Below, piece by piece: positions 52,418 to 61,305 of a stretch of DNA of 64,000 nucleotides. How positions within the stretch are numbered: the stretch's first letter is position 1; each line of letters starts with the position of its first letter. The stretch covers positions 1-64,000 of the forward strand of contig JBJXGO010000023.1 of NCBI GenBank assembly GCA_046160345.1, given 5' to 3'. Below the pieces are notes generated by a model, which was not told the origin of the DNA, ran no database searches, and worked only from the letters and a program-made list of their open reading frames with translations. A program made the position numbers and the translations under genes. The DNA is from M3007 sp046160345 (GTDB lineage: Bacteria; Bacteroidota; Bacteroidia; Chitinophagales; Saprospiraceae).

Positions 52418-55400
52418 ATGAAACACAACCATTTTTCTCCAACAAGTGCTTGTTTTACCAACAGCACGATCAAACGAAGTCAAAAATCTCCGAGATTGAT
52501 TGCGGGAGGGTCACGAACTTTAATTTCTTCCATTGGTTCGTCGTCTCATCCATTTACTTTAGGCCATACCCGGCTTTTTGTAATATTTATCCTGGTTTGC
52601 CTTAGCCAATCCTTTTCAAGTTTCGCGCAAGTAACAGATTGCAATGGTACTCCCATCGACCTGTCAACTTGTACTGCTCCAGTTCAAAACCCCGCCCAGC
52701 ACTTTGTATGCATTGATGCTGTGTCCCACCCTGACATCATGTATTGGATATTCCAGCCTGCAGGACTTGGAATGAAGTCTTTTGCCGAATCAGCTACCCA
52801 ACCACAATTCCTGTACATACAAGGATATTTGGAAATTGAACCTAGCGGATTGGGAACCAATTATTCATTTTTTGGCTCAGAGATTATATTTGCCGACAAT
52901 ACAAGCGGAATAAAAGTAAAAACAGGTGCCAAACTTACTATAAACAGTTCTTATCTGCATGGTTGCAATAATATGTGGGATTACCTGCGAGCCGAATACC
53001 TTGCCAGCATTGAGGTTCGAAATAACAGTACCGTTGAGGACGGCAGATACGCTATTTGGGGGTATGAAAATCAATCTATTGTAAGAGTAGTGAACAGCAC
53101 TTTCAAAAGAAATGCTTTCAGTATAGTAATGACCAGCGACCCATTTTCCAATGGAGCTCCAATTGCGGTCTTTTCTGATGGAATTAGTGGCAATATTTTT
53201 GAAGGGAGCAATCAGCTCCTGAATAATGTCTGGCTATACACTTCGCCCATAGCAGGTGTTTTTTCAAAAAAATTATTAAATCCGATTAAAATTGGCCAAA
53301 ACCCATCAAGCCCAAATCAAATTGTCGGTTCAAATCAATTTAAAGAATTTGACGGGTTTAATTCGGTTGGTGTAACAGCCCAAAATGTCAACCTGACGGT
53401 TGAAAATTCAAAATTTGTGAGAACCCAACCCACTTCTGCTTCCACATCAGGCATTTATTCTGAAAGCACAAGCAGTTCTCATACCACAACAGTTTTCGGG
53501 TTACCTGACCTAGACGGCAACGGGCCTAATCAACCCGATTTCACATTTGAAAGATTAGGGTTTGGGGTGACCGGGAACCGGGTTAATATGAATGTTCAAA
53601 ATGCACGTTTTAATTTGAACAATTCATGCATTGTTCACCAGCATGGAGACCTAAAACCAATTAGCTGTAAGGTTAACTCTTGTGAAATGAAAGATTATAA
53701 AAACGTTGGACTGGTAGTAGCAAGCGACAATACCGCTAATGTTTTGTTGCAAAACAGCTTGCAAGTGATCGGCAACACTTTCCAGGACGGCCTTATTAAT
53801 ACACCTTCCATCACTACTTATGGTGGAAAACGGTTCGGTGTAAGGCTAGAGGCCTTCAGCCCTATTTCCATGAAAGGTGCCTGGATATGGGACAACGAAT
53901 ACTTCAACAATCCAAAGGCTGGCGAAGCCTATTTAAAAGGGGGTGTTTTGATCAAAAACGTCTCCAAAGTCACGATTGAAGCCAACGATCTCACCGACTC
54001 TGATGGCCAATATAACCCTGGTTCAGAATTCTCAGGGATTTTGCTCGAAGATTGTAGCAACACAAAGCTTTTCGGCAATGTAATTGAAGGAATAAATCCA
54101 GATTTTTACGTGAGTGCCGGGATTCAAAACATTGATTCTGACAATAGTTTATACAATTGCAATTCTGTTAATTTGGTGAAGAAGGGTATTGAGTTCGTTG
54201 GAGCCTCTCCAAACACCAAAATGGTTCAAAATCAATTCCATCAACATGAATTTGGCGGGCTGTACTCAACTTCTGATTTCAACAGCCCAATGGGAGCTGG
54301 TGCAATAATAGGCGATATCATCCGAGGAGAAAATCAATGGAATGGCATCAATGCTTTCTCTGAGGCAGCAATGGAATGGGTTCCAAGCCCACAAAACTTG
54401 GGAGATTATAGTGCAGCGAATCAATTCCAATGGCCATTGGTTGCAGCACGCGGTGTGTTTAAAATCAACAGCCCTGGTGATCAAGATCCAAACGACACTT
54501 ATTGGGCTTCGCCGCGGGTGATTGGCAACGAGGAGGACTTCAACAATAAGTGGTTCCAAAAGATTGACAATGAACATCCATCAGGAATAAGCCATTGCGT
54601 AGCCAACGGATTTACCCCGGGTGGAGGCGGTACTTCGCTTGAGCCCTATGGCGGTGCAGCCTTCCTGAGCCAAAGCGATTTAATGATTTTGCAAGGACTA
54701 TACCCAACCAATACTGGGGATGGTTGGGCTTGGGATGCTAAATTTCGCTTTTATGGCAAACTTAAAGATGCACCTGATTTGCGCCCGGCTGGAAGTGCTG
54801 CGTCCATTTGGTATGAAGATCAACAGTTAAATGCTACTGGAAAACTTTATGACGCCTTTGATGCCTTGCGTACCCTAAGCGAACTGGATAGTACTCAACA
54901 AGCAGCGCTTGATGCCGCTTATGCTGAATTAGATACAGCCATTCAGGAGGCGAATGAGATTGCTACCCAACTACATCAAGCTTATACAGCGGGCAATTCA
55001 ACAACGATAAATGCCCTCCATGCACAACGATTAAGCAATACCAACCTCGTCGTTGCGCTGACTGCCGTTTACGAAAATCAACTCAACACCGTTCGGGCAG
55101 GCATCCTGCAACAGGCTGGGATATTGCTTAGCGATATGAATGGCATTACGCCCACAGCGGTTTACGAGACCAATATGAAAACGGTGCTGCGCACGCAACT
55201 GGAAATGATTTTGGCAGAAAGTGGGATGACACAGGCTCAGCGCAACACTTTTGAAAGTATCGCCACCCAATGTCGTTACGATGCTGGCTGGGGTGTGGTA
55301 ATGGCCCGACTCATGCTTACAGAAAACAATTATGATGATGGAGTGCTTTGCGGAATTGGCGCGCTTGTCCAGGACAGTGTTGCCAGGACGGCCGAAGCCA

Positions 55401-55636
55401 ATATAATCGTATCGCCTAACCCGACCAGGGACTTGTTGAATCTCCACATTGAGCAGCCTTTTAAGGAAGGGCTTGGTTCTGTTTACGATGCCCGAGGCCA
55501 CTTGTTGCGTACCATTTCATTTTCGAAGGAAGTGCCGCAAATACGGGACCTAAACCTTCCTTCGGGCATCTATTTCCTCTCCGTCACCCTTGATGGAAAG
55601 CACATGCCTATGTGCAAATTCGTAGTGACCCCATAA
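52418..55636 (+). CDS. Large beta-helix-like surface protein with T9SS sorting domain
   Basis: The 1072-residue product has a hydrophobic export segment only at about residues 52-70 (LFVIFILVCLSQSFSSFAQ), so either the signal peptide is unusually long or translation begins at a later alternative codon. Residues about 130-700 contain repeated short strands of the parallel beta-helix/right-handed repeat type (GTNYSFFGSEIIFADNTSGIKVKTGAKLTINSS-like, VRVVNSTFKRNAF, LTVENSKFVRT). A helical stretch with ALDAAYAELDTAIQEANEIATQL (about 830-880) looks like a coiled coil. The tail SPNPTRDLLNLHIEQPF ... LPSGIYFLSVTLDGKHM is a T9SS type-A domain. Probably a surface adhesin or polysaccharide-binding protein. 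Confidence 0.85.
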   Translation: MKHNHFSPTSACFTNSTIKRSQKSPRLIAGGSRTLISSIGSSSHPFTLGHTRLFVIFILVCLSQSFSSFAQVTDCNGTPIDLSTCTAPVQNPAQHFVCIDAVSHPDIMYWIFQPAGLGMKSFAESATQPQFLYIQGYLEIEPSGLGTNYSFFGSEIIFADNTSGIKVKTGAKLTINSSYLHGCNNMWDYLRAEYLASIEVRNNSTVEDGRYAIWGYENQSIVRVVNSTFKRNAFSIVMTSDPFSNGAPIAVFSDGISGNIFEGSNQLLNNVWLYTSPIAGVFSKKLLNPIKIGQNPSSPNQIVGSNQFKEFDGFNSVGVTAQNVNLTVENSKFVRTQPTSASTSGIYSESTSSSHTTTVFGLPDLDGNGPNQPDFTFERLGFGVTGNRVNMNVQNARFNLNNSCIVHQHGDLKPISCKVNSCEMKDYKNVGLVVASDNTANVLLQNSLQVIGNTFQDGLINTPSITTYGGKRFGVRLEAFSPISMKGAWIWDNEYFNNPKAGEAYLKGGVLIKNVSKVTIEANDLTDSDGQYNPGSEFSGILLEDCSNTKLFGNVIEGINPDFYVSAGIQNIDSDNSLYNCNSVNLVKKGIEFVGASPNTKMVQNQFHQHEFGGLYSTSDFNSPMGAGAIIGDIIRGENQWNGINAFSEAAMEWVPSPQNLGDYSAANQFQWPLVAARGVFKINSPGDQDPNDTYWASPRVIGNEEDFNNKWFQKIDNEHPSGISHCVANGFTPGGGGTSLEPYGGAAFLSQSDLMILQGLYPTNTGDGWAWDAKFRFYGKLKDAPDLRPAGSAASIWYEDQQLNATGKLYDAFDALRTLSELDSTQQAALDAAYAELDTAIQEANEIATQLHQAYTAGNSTTINALHAQRLSNTNLVVALTAVYENQLNTVRAGILQQAGILLSDMNGITPTAVYETNMKTVLRTQLEMILAESGMTQAQRNTFESIATQCRYDAGWGVVMARLMLTENNYDDGVLCGIGALVQDSVARTAEANIIVSPNPTRDLLNLHIEQPFKEGLGSVYDARGHLLRTISFSKEVPQIRDLNLPSGIYFLSVTLDGKHMPMCKFVVTP

Positions 55637-55649
55637 TATTTGACTTTTT

Positions 55650-55687
55650 CTTTCCCTGCGGCTAACCAGTCGTAGGGAAAGTTTTTT
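55650..55687 (+). terminator. Intrinsic terminator after the beta-helix gene
   Basis: CTTTCCCTGCG (55650-55660) pairs with CGTAGGGAAAG (55671-55681) with one G-T pair, followed immediately by TTTTTT. It begins 14 bp after the stop codon at 55636. Confidence 0.85.
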
Positions 55688-55712
55688 ATTTATTCCCTCA
55701 ACTACGAATCTC

Positions 55713-57167
55713 ATGCGATCGACTCTAGTTCTCCTATCACTGCTTTTATTTCTGCCAATTGCTCAGGCCCAAAAACACGACTACAATTGGGTAATGGGCT
55801 ACGAAGACTTTGGAAATACCGACCCGGAATGGGGCGGGCTTATCATGGACTTCAACACCGCACCGCCCAGTTTTCACAAGGTGACCACCCACCTTAACTT
55901 TGATGCTTTTGGCGTTTCGTGCAGCGACTCAAGCGGCCAACTGCTTTTTTATTCTAACGGTATCAGCATCCACAACAAGCTGCACGAGATTATGGAAAAT
56001 GGCGATACGATCAACCCAGGCACTTTGTGGGAACAATGGAAATTTTGGGGATATGCGATTCCTGGAGGAGGGCTGTGCATCCCCGCACCGGGAAAATCCA
56101 ATTGCTATTACATGTTTCATATAGCTTTTGTATACGAGCCACCAATAATAGGAAGCATACCCTTGTACTACACCTTCATAGACATGAATGCCAATAATGG
56201 CTTGGGCAAAGTGTTGGAAAAAAACGTAATTTTATTAAATGAATTGGTTGAAATTCCCATTGCGATAAAACACGGCAATGGGCGCGACTGGTGGCTTATT
56301 GTTGGGAAATGGGGCGGATCTTCTATGGTATCGGTCTTTCTGATTGACGAATCAGGCGTACACGATACTGGAGTACAAGATTTTGGCCCAATCCCTGCGC
56401 TTTGGGAAGGAGGCCTGATTGAGGCCTCTCAAGACGGAAATCAAATTGTCCGCGCGCAATATTCTGACGGTGCTCGATTTTTTGATTTTAACAGGTGTAC
56501 AGGAATTTTGGGCAATATGCGGTTCATACCCAGAAGAATCTGTCTCTCTGCGACCCATTTTTCACCCGATTCAAAAAGTGTTTATGTGCAAACCCATCGC
56601 GTCCTGAACACCTTGGATTTAGCGGCTATTGATACGACCATCCTGGCAGATACCCTGATTCATCACAACTGGTATGCCGATGGTGCTCCTCCATTCTACA
56701 CCACACTTGGATTTGGAGAAATGGGGCCTGACGGCAAAATGTATTTCAATCAGGGAACCTCTACCACAACACTCCACGTCATTAACCGACCTAACCTGCC
56801 TGGCTTGGCTAGTGACATCGAGCTGAATGGTGTGAATCTGACTCGTTTAAACTATTCAACTACCTACAACCTCCCGAACTACCGCCTTGGTGAATGGGAA
56901 GGCTCACCCTGTGATACCGTCAACTTGCAAATGCCTGGAGATGGATTTGTACGGACGTTTTACGACCCAGCACGATGGATGCCAGAGATTCAAGCCCAAC
57001 ACAGGGCCATTCCTGATGAATCTGCACCAAGTGCCGAATCATGGGAACAGGACCCCCTCAATTTGATCAATGTGCCGATAAAGGCCATGTATAGCACCCC
57101 ACCCACCCCAGAGGAGCTGCGGCAAAAAATGGAAAAAGCAATCAAAAAAGGACATGAAAAAGATTAA
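55713..57167 (+). CDS. Exported protein, tandem paralogue 1 (no sorting domain)
   Basis: The 484-residue product has a signal peptide (MRSTLVLLSLLLFLPIAQAQ) and starts its mature part KHDYNWVMGYEDFGN. It contains the segments CSDSSGQLLFYSNGISIHNKLHE, IAIKHGNGRDWWLIVGKWGG, FDFNRCTGILGNM and HVINRPNLPGLASDIELNG, which it shares with the next gene. Blade-like repetition suggests a beta-propeller; no enzyme motif is visible. The C-terminus (PTPEELRQKMEKAIKKGHEKD) is a charged helix and not a T9SS domain. Its last 14 bp overlap the first 14 bp of the next gene (ATGAAAAAGATTAA), so the two are translationally coupled. I do not know the family's role. Confidence 0.82.
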   Translation: MRSTLVLLSLLLFLPIAQAQKHDYNWVMGYEDFGNTDPEWGGLIMDFNTAPPSFHKVTTHLNFDAFGVSCSDSSGQLLFYSNGISIHNKLHEIMENGDTINPGTLWEQWKFWGYAIPGGGLCIPAPGKSNCYYMFHIAFVYEPPIIGSIPLYYTFIDMNANNGLGKVLEKNVILLNELVEIPIAIKHGNGRDWWLIVGKWGGSSMVSVFLIDESGVHDTGVQDFGPIPALWEGGLIEASQDGNQIVRAQYSDGARFFDFNRCTGILGNMRFIPRRICLSATHFSPDSKSVYVQTHRVLNTLDLAAIDTTILADTLIHHNWYADGAPPFYTTLGFGEMGPDGKMYFNQGTSTTTLHVINRPNLPGLASDIELNGVNLTRLNYSTTYNLPNYRLGEWEGSPCDTVNLQMPGDGFVRTFYDPARWMPEIQAQHRAIPDESAPSAESWEQDPLNLINVPIKAMYSTPPTPEELRQKMEKAIKKGHEKD

Positions 57168-58659
57168 TATACAAGTATTATGGTGTATGTGGGCGTTGCT
57201 ATTGCTTCTCTCTGGTAATGCCATTGCCCAGAAGCACGATTATAACTGGGTGATGGGAATGCATGAATTTCCGGGTGCTCCAGGCTACAACAATGCTCTG
57301 CTCCATTTCAGCCCCAATGGTATCCAGGTAGAGCAATTAGATTTGAAGATGAATTTTGAGGCCACAGCAACCGCTATGAGTGACAGCGCAGGGCAGTTGT
57401 TATTTTATACCAATGGCTGCGAGATTGCCAATGCTTTAGGTGAAACAATGCAAGGAGGTATCGGCTTGAACCCGGGAGAGATACATGAATGGGTATGCAA
57501 TCAGACTGGCTATATTAGCCCACGTGGTGCAATGGCTATTCCTGTGCCAGGGAGCAATCATGTCTATTATTTGTTTCATATGGGGCTTCGTTACGACCCC
57601 TATCGAAAAACCACCCTTGGGCCGTTTTATTTCACCGAAATCGATATGGGCGTAAATGGCGGAAAAGGTGCCGTTACCTCCAAAAACAATTTGCTGACAG
57701 ACGGAGATTTAGAACCTTTTACAGCGGTACGGCATGGCAACGGACGTGATTGGTGGCTAGTGATACCCGTTTATGGCGGACAAGAATATCGCTTGTTTTT
57801 AGTCACCCCTGTAGGCATCGAAGGGCCTTTTTTGCAAAACATAGGATCTTTGATGAACTGCCGTCATTTAGGTACAAATGTGTTTTCTTTGGACGGTCAA
57901 AAGTTTGCGCGTGCTCAAAACTGCAAGGTTGCCGTGATGGATTTTGACCGCTGCACGGGCAGGTTTTCAAGCCCACAAGTTCTGGATTTACCGATAGGGG
58001 TAATTGGAGGCGGAGGAGTAGCTTTTTCACCTGACAATCAGAGACTATTAGTTAGTGCTCAACTTCAAATTTTAGAGGCTGACCTTGCAACGAGCAGCCC
58101 AATACTGGACTCAGCATTTGTGTGGAATTACCAGTGGGGGGTAAGTTTGCAACACATGCAATACACACCTTTTGGGCAGATAGCAATGAACCACATGCAC
58201 CGAGCCCAATATTTGAGTCTTATTGGAAAACCGTCTCTCAGTAGCGATAGTATGGGATTTGAACCTAAAGGAATTTCCTTGCCTATTTATTCCGTTCGAA
58301 CACTCCCCAACTATCCCAATTACCGTCTCTATGACGTTCCGGGAAGCCCTTGCGATTCGCTGGGTATAAATACGCCCGTGGTAAACACTACAACCCCAAT
58401 GCTCCCAAAAGAAGGCCCGCTTCAAATTTTCCCCAACCCAGGCAGTGAAACCGTTCAGTTTCAAAGGCCCTCGGATGCAACAGGAGAACTGTGCCTGATG
58501 GATCAAACCGGGAAGATTATGCTGACGAAAGCGGTTTTTTCGGCGGCTACGGTGCTGGATTTAACGGAGTTTCCTGCGGGCATTTATTGGGCGATGGTCA
58601 AAGAAAGGGACGGTGTTAGAGTCGGGAAAATAGTGATAGTGCAGGCTCCGAGAGATTAA
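57154..58659 (+). CDS. Exported protein, tandem paralogue 2, with T9SS sorting domain
   Basis: The 501-residue product has a signal peptide (MKKINIQVLWCMWALLLLLSGNAIAQ) and the same mature start as the previous gene (KHDYNWVMGMHEFPG). Shared segments are MSDSAGQLLFYTNGCEI, TAVRHGNGRDWWLVIPVYGG and MDFDRCTGRFSSPQVLD. After about residue 415 it continues with a T9SS type-A tail (PLQIFPNPGSETVQFQRPSD ... FPAGIYWAMVKERDGVRVGKI). The DNA of that tail is almost the same as the tail of the unrelated BNR protein gene at 48925, suggesting the domain was copied between genes. The start overlaps the previous gene. Confidence 0.85.
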   Translation: MKKINIQVLWCMWALLLLLSGNAIAQKHDYNWVMGMHEFPGAPGYNNALLHFSPNGIQVEQLDLKMNFEATATAMSDSAGQLLFYTNGCEIANALGETMQGGIGLNPGEIHEWVCNQTGYISPRGAMAIPVPGSNHVYYLFHMGLRYDPYRKTTLGPFYFTEIDMGVNGGKGAVTSKNNLLTDGDLEPFTAVRHGNGRDWWLVIPVYGGQEYRLFLVTPVGIEGPFLQNIGSLMNCRHLGTNVFSLDGQKFARAQNCKVAVMDFDRCTGRFSSPQVLDLPIGVIGGGGVAFSPDNQRLLVSAQLQILEADLATSSPILDSAFVWNYQWGVSLQHMQYTPFGQIAMNHMHRAQYLSLIGKPSLSSDSMGFEPKGISLPIYSVRTLPNYPNYRLYDVPGSPCDSLGINTPVVNTTTPMLPKEGPLQIFPNPGSETVQFQRPSDATGELCLMDQTGKIMLTKAVFSAATVLDLTEFPAGIYWAMVKERDGVRVGKIVIVQAPRD

Positions 58660-58661
58660 GC
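58417..58661 (+). repeat. T9SS-tail DNA cassette, copy B
   Basis: Same length as copy A at 51844-52088 and about 90% identical to it by hand count, without gaps. The homology begins within the codons just before QIFPNPGS and ends shortly after the stop codon, so it matches the sorting domain almost exactly. Confidence 0.85.
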
Positions 58662-58706
58662 AGGCTTGCTGCTTGAATTAAGCCGTTGCTGGTTCACTTG
58701 GTAAAA

Positions 58707-58743
58707 CAAAAAAAACCGCTCTTCCGGTAGCTGAAAGAGCGGT
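58707..58743 (-). terminator. Intrinsic terminator of ilvE
   Basis: ACCGCTCTT (58715-58723) pairs exactly with AAGAGCGGT (58735-58743). Read leftward, the stem is followed by a run of T (the A-run 58707-58715 on the + strand), as expected for the leftward ilvE gene whose stop is at 58819. Confidence 0.8.
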
Positions 58744-58752
58744 CTATTTACC

Positions 58753-58807
58753 CGCCGTAGCCTTGGCGAAGGAGGGTTTATATTCGCCGTAGCCTTGGCG
58801 AAGGAGG
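58753..58807. repeat. Two direct copies of a 23-bp repeat
   Basis: CGCCGTAGCCTTGGCGAAGGAGG occurs at 58753-58775 and 58785-58807, separated by 9 bp. Each copy contains a small CGCC / GGCG hairpin. They lie between the ilvE stop codon and its terminator. Confidence 0.85.
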
Positions 58808-58818
58808 ACAATATTCTC

Positions 58819-59940
58819 TTAAGCAACCATCACACCTTCTTCTTTGGGCAGGAATAAATCGATCCCCGAATTCTCGCAGCTTTCCAGCCAGCCATGTACA
58901 TCGGGTTGAAGGCCCATTCGAAGTTCGTTGATATGCTTTTTGAGGCGCATACCAACTGGGCGGTTGGTGTTATTTACCTCGCTCAATTGTATTTTGCGGT
59001 CGCGCCAGGTGATCTCGCTCACATGGCTTACCACAGCAGCCGTACCAGCACCAAAGCACTCCTGGAGTGTACCGCGCCAATAAGCGTCCGCGATTTCTGC
59101 AATGCTTAGCAAGCGGTCTTCCACGGTGTAGCCCCATTCCTTGAGCAGGGTAACAAAGGAATCACGGGTAATTCCTCGCAGAATTGTGCCGGTAGTGGCA
59201 GGCGTGATCACCTTGCCGTCCATCACAAAAAAGAGGTTCATGGTGCCCACTTCTTGCACATACTTTTTCTCTACCGCATCCATCCACATCACCTGGTCGT
59301 AACCAGCGGCTTTGGCGCGCTGGGCCGGGAGCAGAGATGCGCCGTAGTTGCCAGCACATTTAGCCTCGCCGGCACCGCCCTGGGCAGCACGGGTAAAGAC
59401 TTCCTCCACCCACAGTTTGATTGGCTTTGGGTAATAAGGGCCAACAGGGCCGGTGAAAACAATAAACCGGTATTTTTCGGAGGTGTGCACTCCAAAATAC
59501 TCATCGGTTGCAAACATTAATGGGCGTATATACAGGGCGTGGTCTTCCATGGCCGGAATCCAGTCCCGGTCGAGGTCAACCAACATCTTCAATGCTTGAA
59601 TAAAAAGGTCTTCAGGAAACTCGGGCATACACATACGCTCCGCCGAAACATTAAACCGGCGCGCGTGCATTTCTGGCCGGAACAAAACGGGTTCGCCGTG
59701 CATTTTGGTGGCTTTCATGCCTTCAAAAATGCTTTGCCCGTAATGCAGGGCAAGATTTGCAGGAGAAATGTTGAGCGAGCCAAAAGGCACGATTCGAAAG
59801 TCAGTCCATTTTTTGCCATCAAAATCCGCGACAAACATGTGATCTGAAATAACCTTTCCAAAAGGCAGGTTATTAAAGTCAACAGATGGAAGTTTTGACT
59901 GGTTGGTCAGGGTGACCTTTACCGGGTATTTTACAGCCAT
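58819..59940 (-). CDS. ilvE: Branched-chain amino-acid aminotransferase
   Basis: The 373-residue product is a fold-type IV PLP aminotransferase of the mitochondrial/BCAT2-like class: FGKVISDHMFVADFDGKKW, LHYGQSIFEGMKATK, MHARRFNVSAERM, the lysine-bearing GGAGEAKCAGNYGASLLPAQ, and DAVEKKYVQEVGTMNLFFV. It interconverts branched-chain amino acids and 2-oxo acids in the cytoplasm. Length is normal. The upstream region contains a 20-bp palindrome with a TACCTTTG (-7-like) element on each strand. Confidence 0.95.
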   Translation of the reverse strand: MAVKYPVKVTLTNQSKLPSVDFNNLPFGKVISDHMFVADFDGKKWTDFRIVPFGSLNISPANLALHYGQSIFEGMKATKMHGEPVLFRPEMHARRFNVSAERMCMPEFPEDLFIQALKMLVDLDRDWIPAMEDHALYIRPLMFATDEYFGVHTSEKYRFIVFTGPVGPYYPKPIKLWVEEVFTRAAQGGAGEAKCAGNYGASLLPAQRAKAAGYDQVMWMDAVEKKYVQEVGTMNLFFVMDGKVITPATTGTILRGITRDSFVTLLKEWGYTVEDRLLSIAEIADAYWRGTLQECFGAGTAAVVSHVSEITWRDRKIQLSEVNNTNRPVGMRLKKHINELRMGLQPDVHGWLESCENSGIDLFLPKEEGVMVA

Positions 59941-59983
59941 AAGAGTGGGAGTTGACTAGGGTGAAAACCTTGTGAATGACGAG

Positions 59984-60003
59984 ACAAAGGTATTTACCTT
60001 TGT
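59984..60003. promoter_or_regulatory. 20-bp palindrome containing back-to-back -7-like elements
   Basis: ACAAAGGTAT-TTACCTTTGT is a perfect 9+9 palindrome around a two-base centre and contains TACCTTTG (fits TAnnTTTG) on both strands. The leftward copy lies 45-52 bases before the ilvE start codon. I found no clear upstream TTTG at standard spacing. It may be a regulator site, a bidirectional promoter core, or both. Confidence 0.45.
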
Positions 60004-60185
60004 GACAATAATTACTAAATTTTTGAAAAAAATTTAGTTAACGACAGAATTTTTATCTTCATAGACACCAATTTTAGCATAAAAATATTTTTTAAGCCCC
60101 TAGAAAATAGTTAATTAGGTTTAAAATTTGGCAGACTTGCCTTAAAACTAAAAGATCTTTCTTATTTTATTAACCATTATCACTT

Positions 60186-60401
60186 ATGGCTTTTCAAAAA
60201 AACAGTTTTTTTTTTACTATTTTAGGGTTTGCCTCGATGCTCGGCACCCTTCAAATGTCAGCCCAAAACAACCCCTATCGCCTTCCTCCGGCTGATGTAG
60301 TTTCCATCGTTCAAGCAAAGCCCACCCCTTTAGTGAGCATGAACCCCACCCGCGACGCGCTATTGCTTACCGACTACAATCCCAACCACCTCCAATTATA
60401 A
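60186..60401 (+). pseudogene. N-terminal remnant of an S9-family peptidase
   Basis: The 71-residue frame starts with a signal peptide (MAFQKNSFFFTILGFASMLG) containing a 10-T run and continues NPYRLPPADVVSIVQAKPTPLVSMN. This matches the first mature residues of exported Bacteroidota S9 (prolyl-oligopeptidase-like/glutamyl endopeptidase) peptidases, where YxxPP(K/A)E and (A)xPTPxVSxx are followed by several hundred residues. Here the frame stops after NPNHLQL and the catalytic domain is missing. No continuation is visible in other frames before the methyltransferase gene at 60461. It may be a deletion remnant, or have become a small exported peptide. Confidence 0.55.
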
Positions 60402-60460
60402 TGGGAACCAATGATTTAGCTTAACGCATTATTGGCATTTCTAACAAAAAGATCCCAACC

Positions 60461-61198
60461 ATGAAAGACAATTTTTCTGCTCAATCTACCAGCTACGCCC
60501 AATTCCGCCCGGGATACCCCGTACAACTGTTTGATTTTCTATTTGACAAGAGCTCCAACTTTGAGCGGGCTTGGGATTGCGCCACCGGAAACGGCCAAAT
60601 CGCTGCTGCACTCGCCGAACGATTCCGCCTGGTAGAAGCTTCCGACATCAGTGAGAACCAGTTGAAAAACGCGCAGCAAAAGCCCAACATTCATTACCAG
60701 ATCGGGCGGGCCGAATCAACCAATTTTCCTGACCAATTCTTTGATTTAGTGACCGTTGGCCAGGCCGCGCATTGGTTTGACCTGGATAAATTTTATCCCG
60801 AAGTGCGGCGGATTTTAAAGCCTGGCGGCTTGCTCGCCCTGGTTGGTTACAACTTGCTACGGGTAGATGCGCCAACAGAAGCGGTTATTGAACATTTTTA
60901 CAATACCGTTCTGCACGACTGCTGGGACGGGGAGCGGCATCTGGTTGAAACCGCTTACACTACCATTCCGTTTCCTTTGGATGATATCCCGTTTCCGGCA
61001 CTTGCCTCTACCTATACCTGGAGGGTAGAGCAACTTTTGGGCTATCTGGGCACCTGGTCTGCCGTGCAACATTTTATCCGAAAAAACGGTCATCACCCTA
61101 TAGACCAGGCTTTTGTAGAACAGTTGAAAACGGCTTGGCCGGAAGGAGAAATTAAAACGGTAAGATTCCCGATTTTTGGGAGAGTGGGTTTCAATTAG
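60461..61198 (+). CDS. Class I SAM-dependent methyltransferase
   Basis: The 245-residue product has the UbiE/Methyltransf_11 type fold: FRPGYPVQLFDFLFD at the start, motif I AWDCATGNGQIAAALAERF, EASDISENQLKNAQQKPN, the substrate region FDLVTVGQAAHWFDLDKFY and RRILKPGGLLALVGYN. Members act on small molecules; substrate unknown. It follows the S9 remnant and precedes an AlkD-like repair gene. Confidence 0.9.
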   Translation: MKDNFSAQSTSYAQFRPGYPVQLFDFLFDKSSNFERAWDCATGNGQIAAALAERFRLVEASDISENQLKNAQQKPNIHYQIGRAESTNFPDQFFDLVTVGQAAHWFDLDKFYPEVRRILKPGGLLALVGYNLLRVDAPTEAVIEHFYNTVLHDCWDGERHLVETAYTTIPFPLDDIPFPALASTYTWRVEQLLGYLGTWSAVQHFIRKNGHHPIDQAFVEQLKTAWPEGEIKTVRFPIFGRVGFN

Positions 61199-61216
61199 TA
61201 CGAGGACACAATTAAA

Positions 61217-61291
61217 TCACACTCCCCCACTACGACACAGCGTATTATTTTACTCATATATCACAACGTTGTGTCGTAGTGGCGTTGTGTG
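61217..61291. repeat. Imperfect nested inverted repeat upstream of the AlkD-like gene
   Basis: CCACTACGACACAGCG (61227-61242) pairs with CGTTGTGTCGTAGTGG (61267-61282) with one mismatch, and outside it TCACAC (61217-61222) pairs with GTGTGA (61286-61291). The right end is 14 bp before the ATG at 61306. The two-tier plan resembles the mobile elements elsewhere in the window, but I saw no flanking duplication. Confidence 0.65.
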
Positions 61292-61305
61292 AAACTAGAA
61301 TTTAT

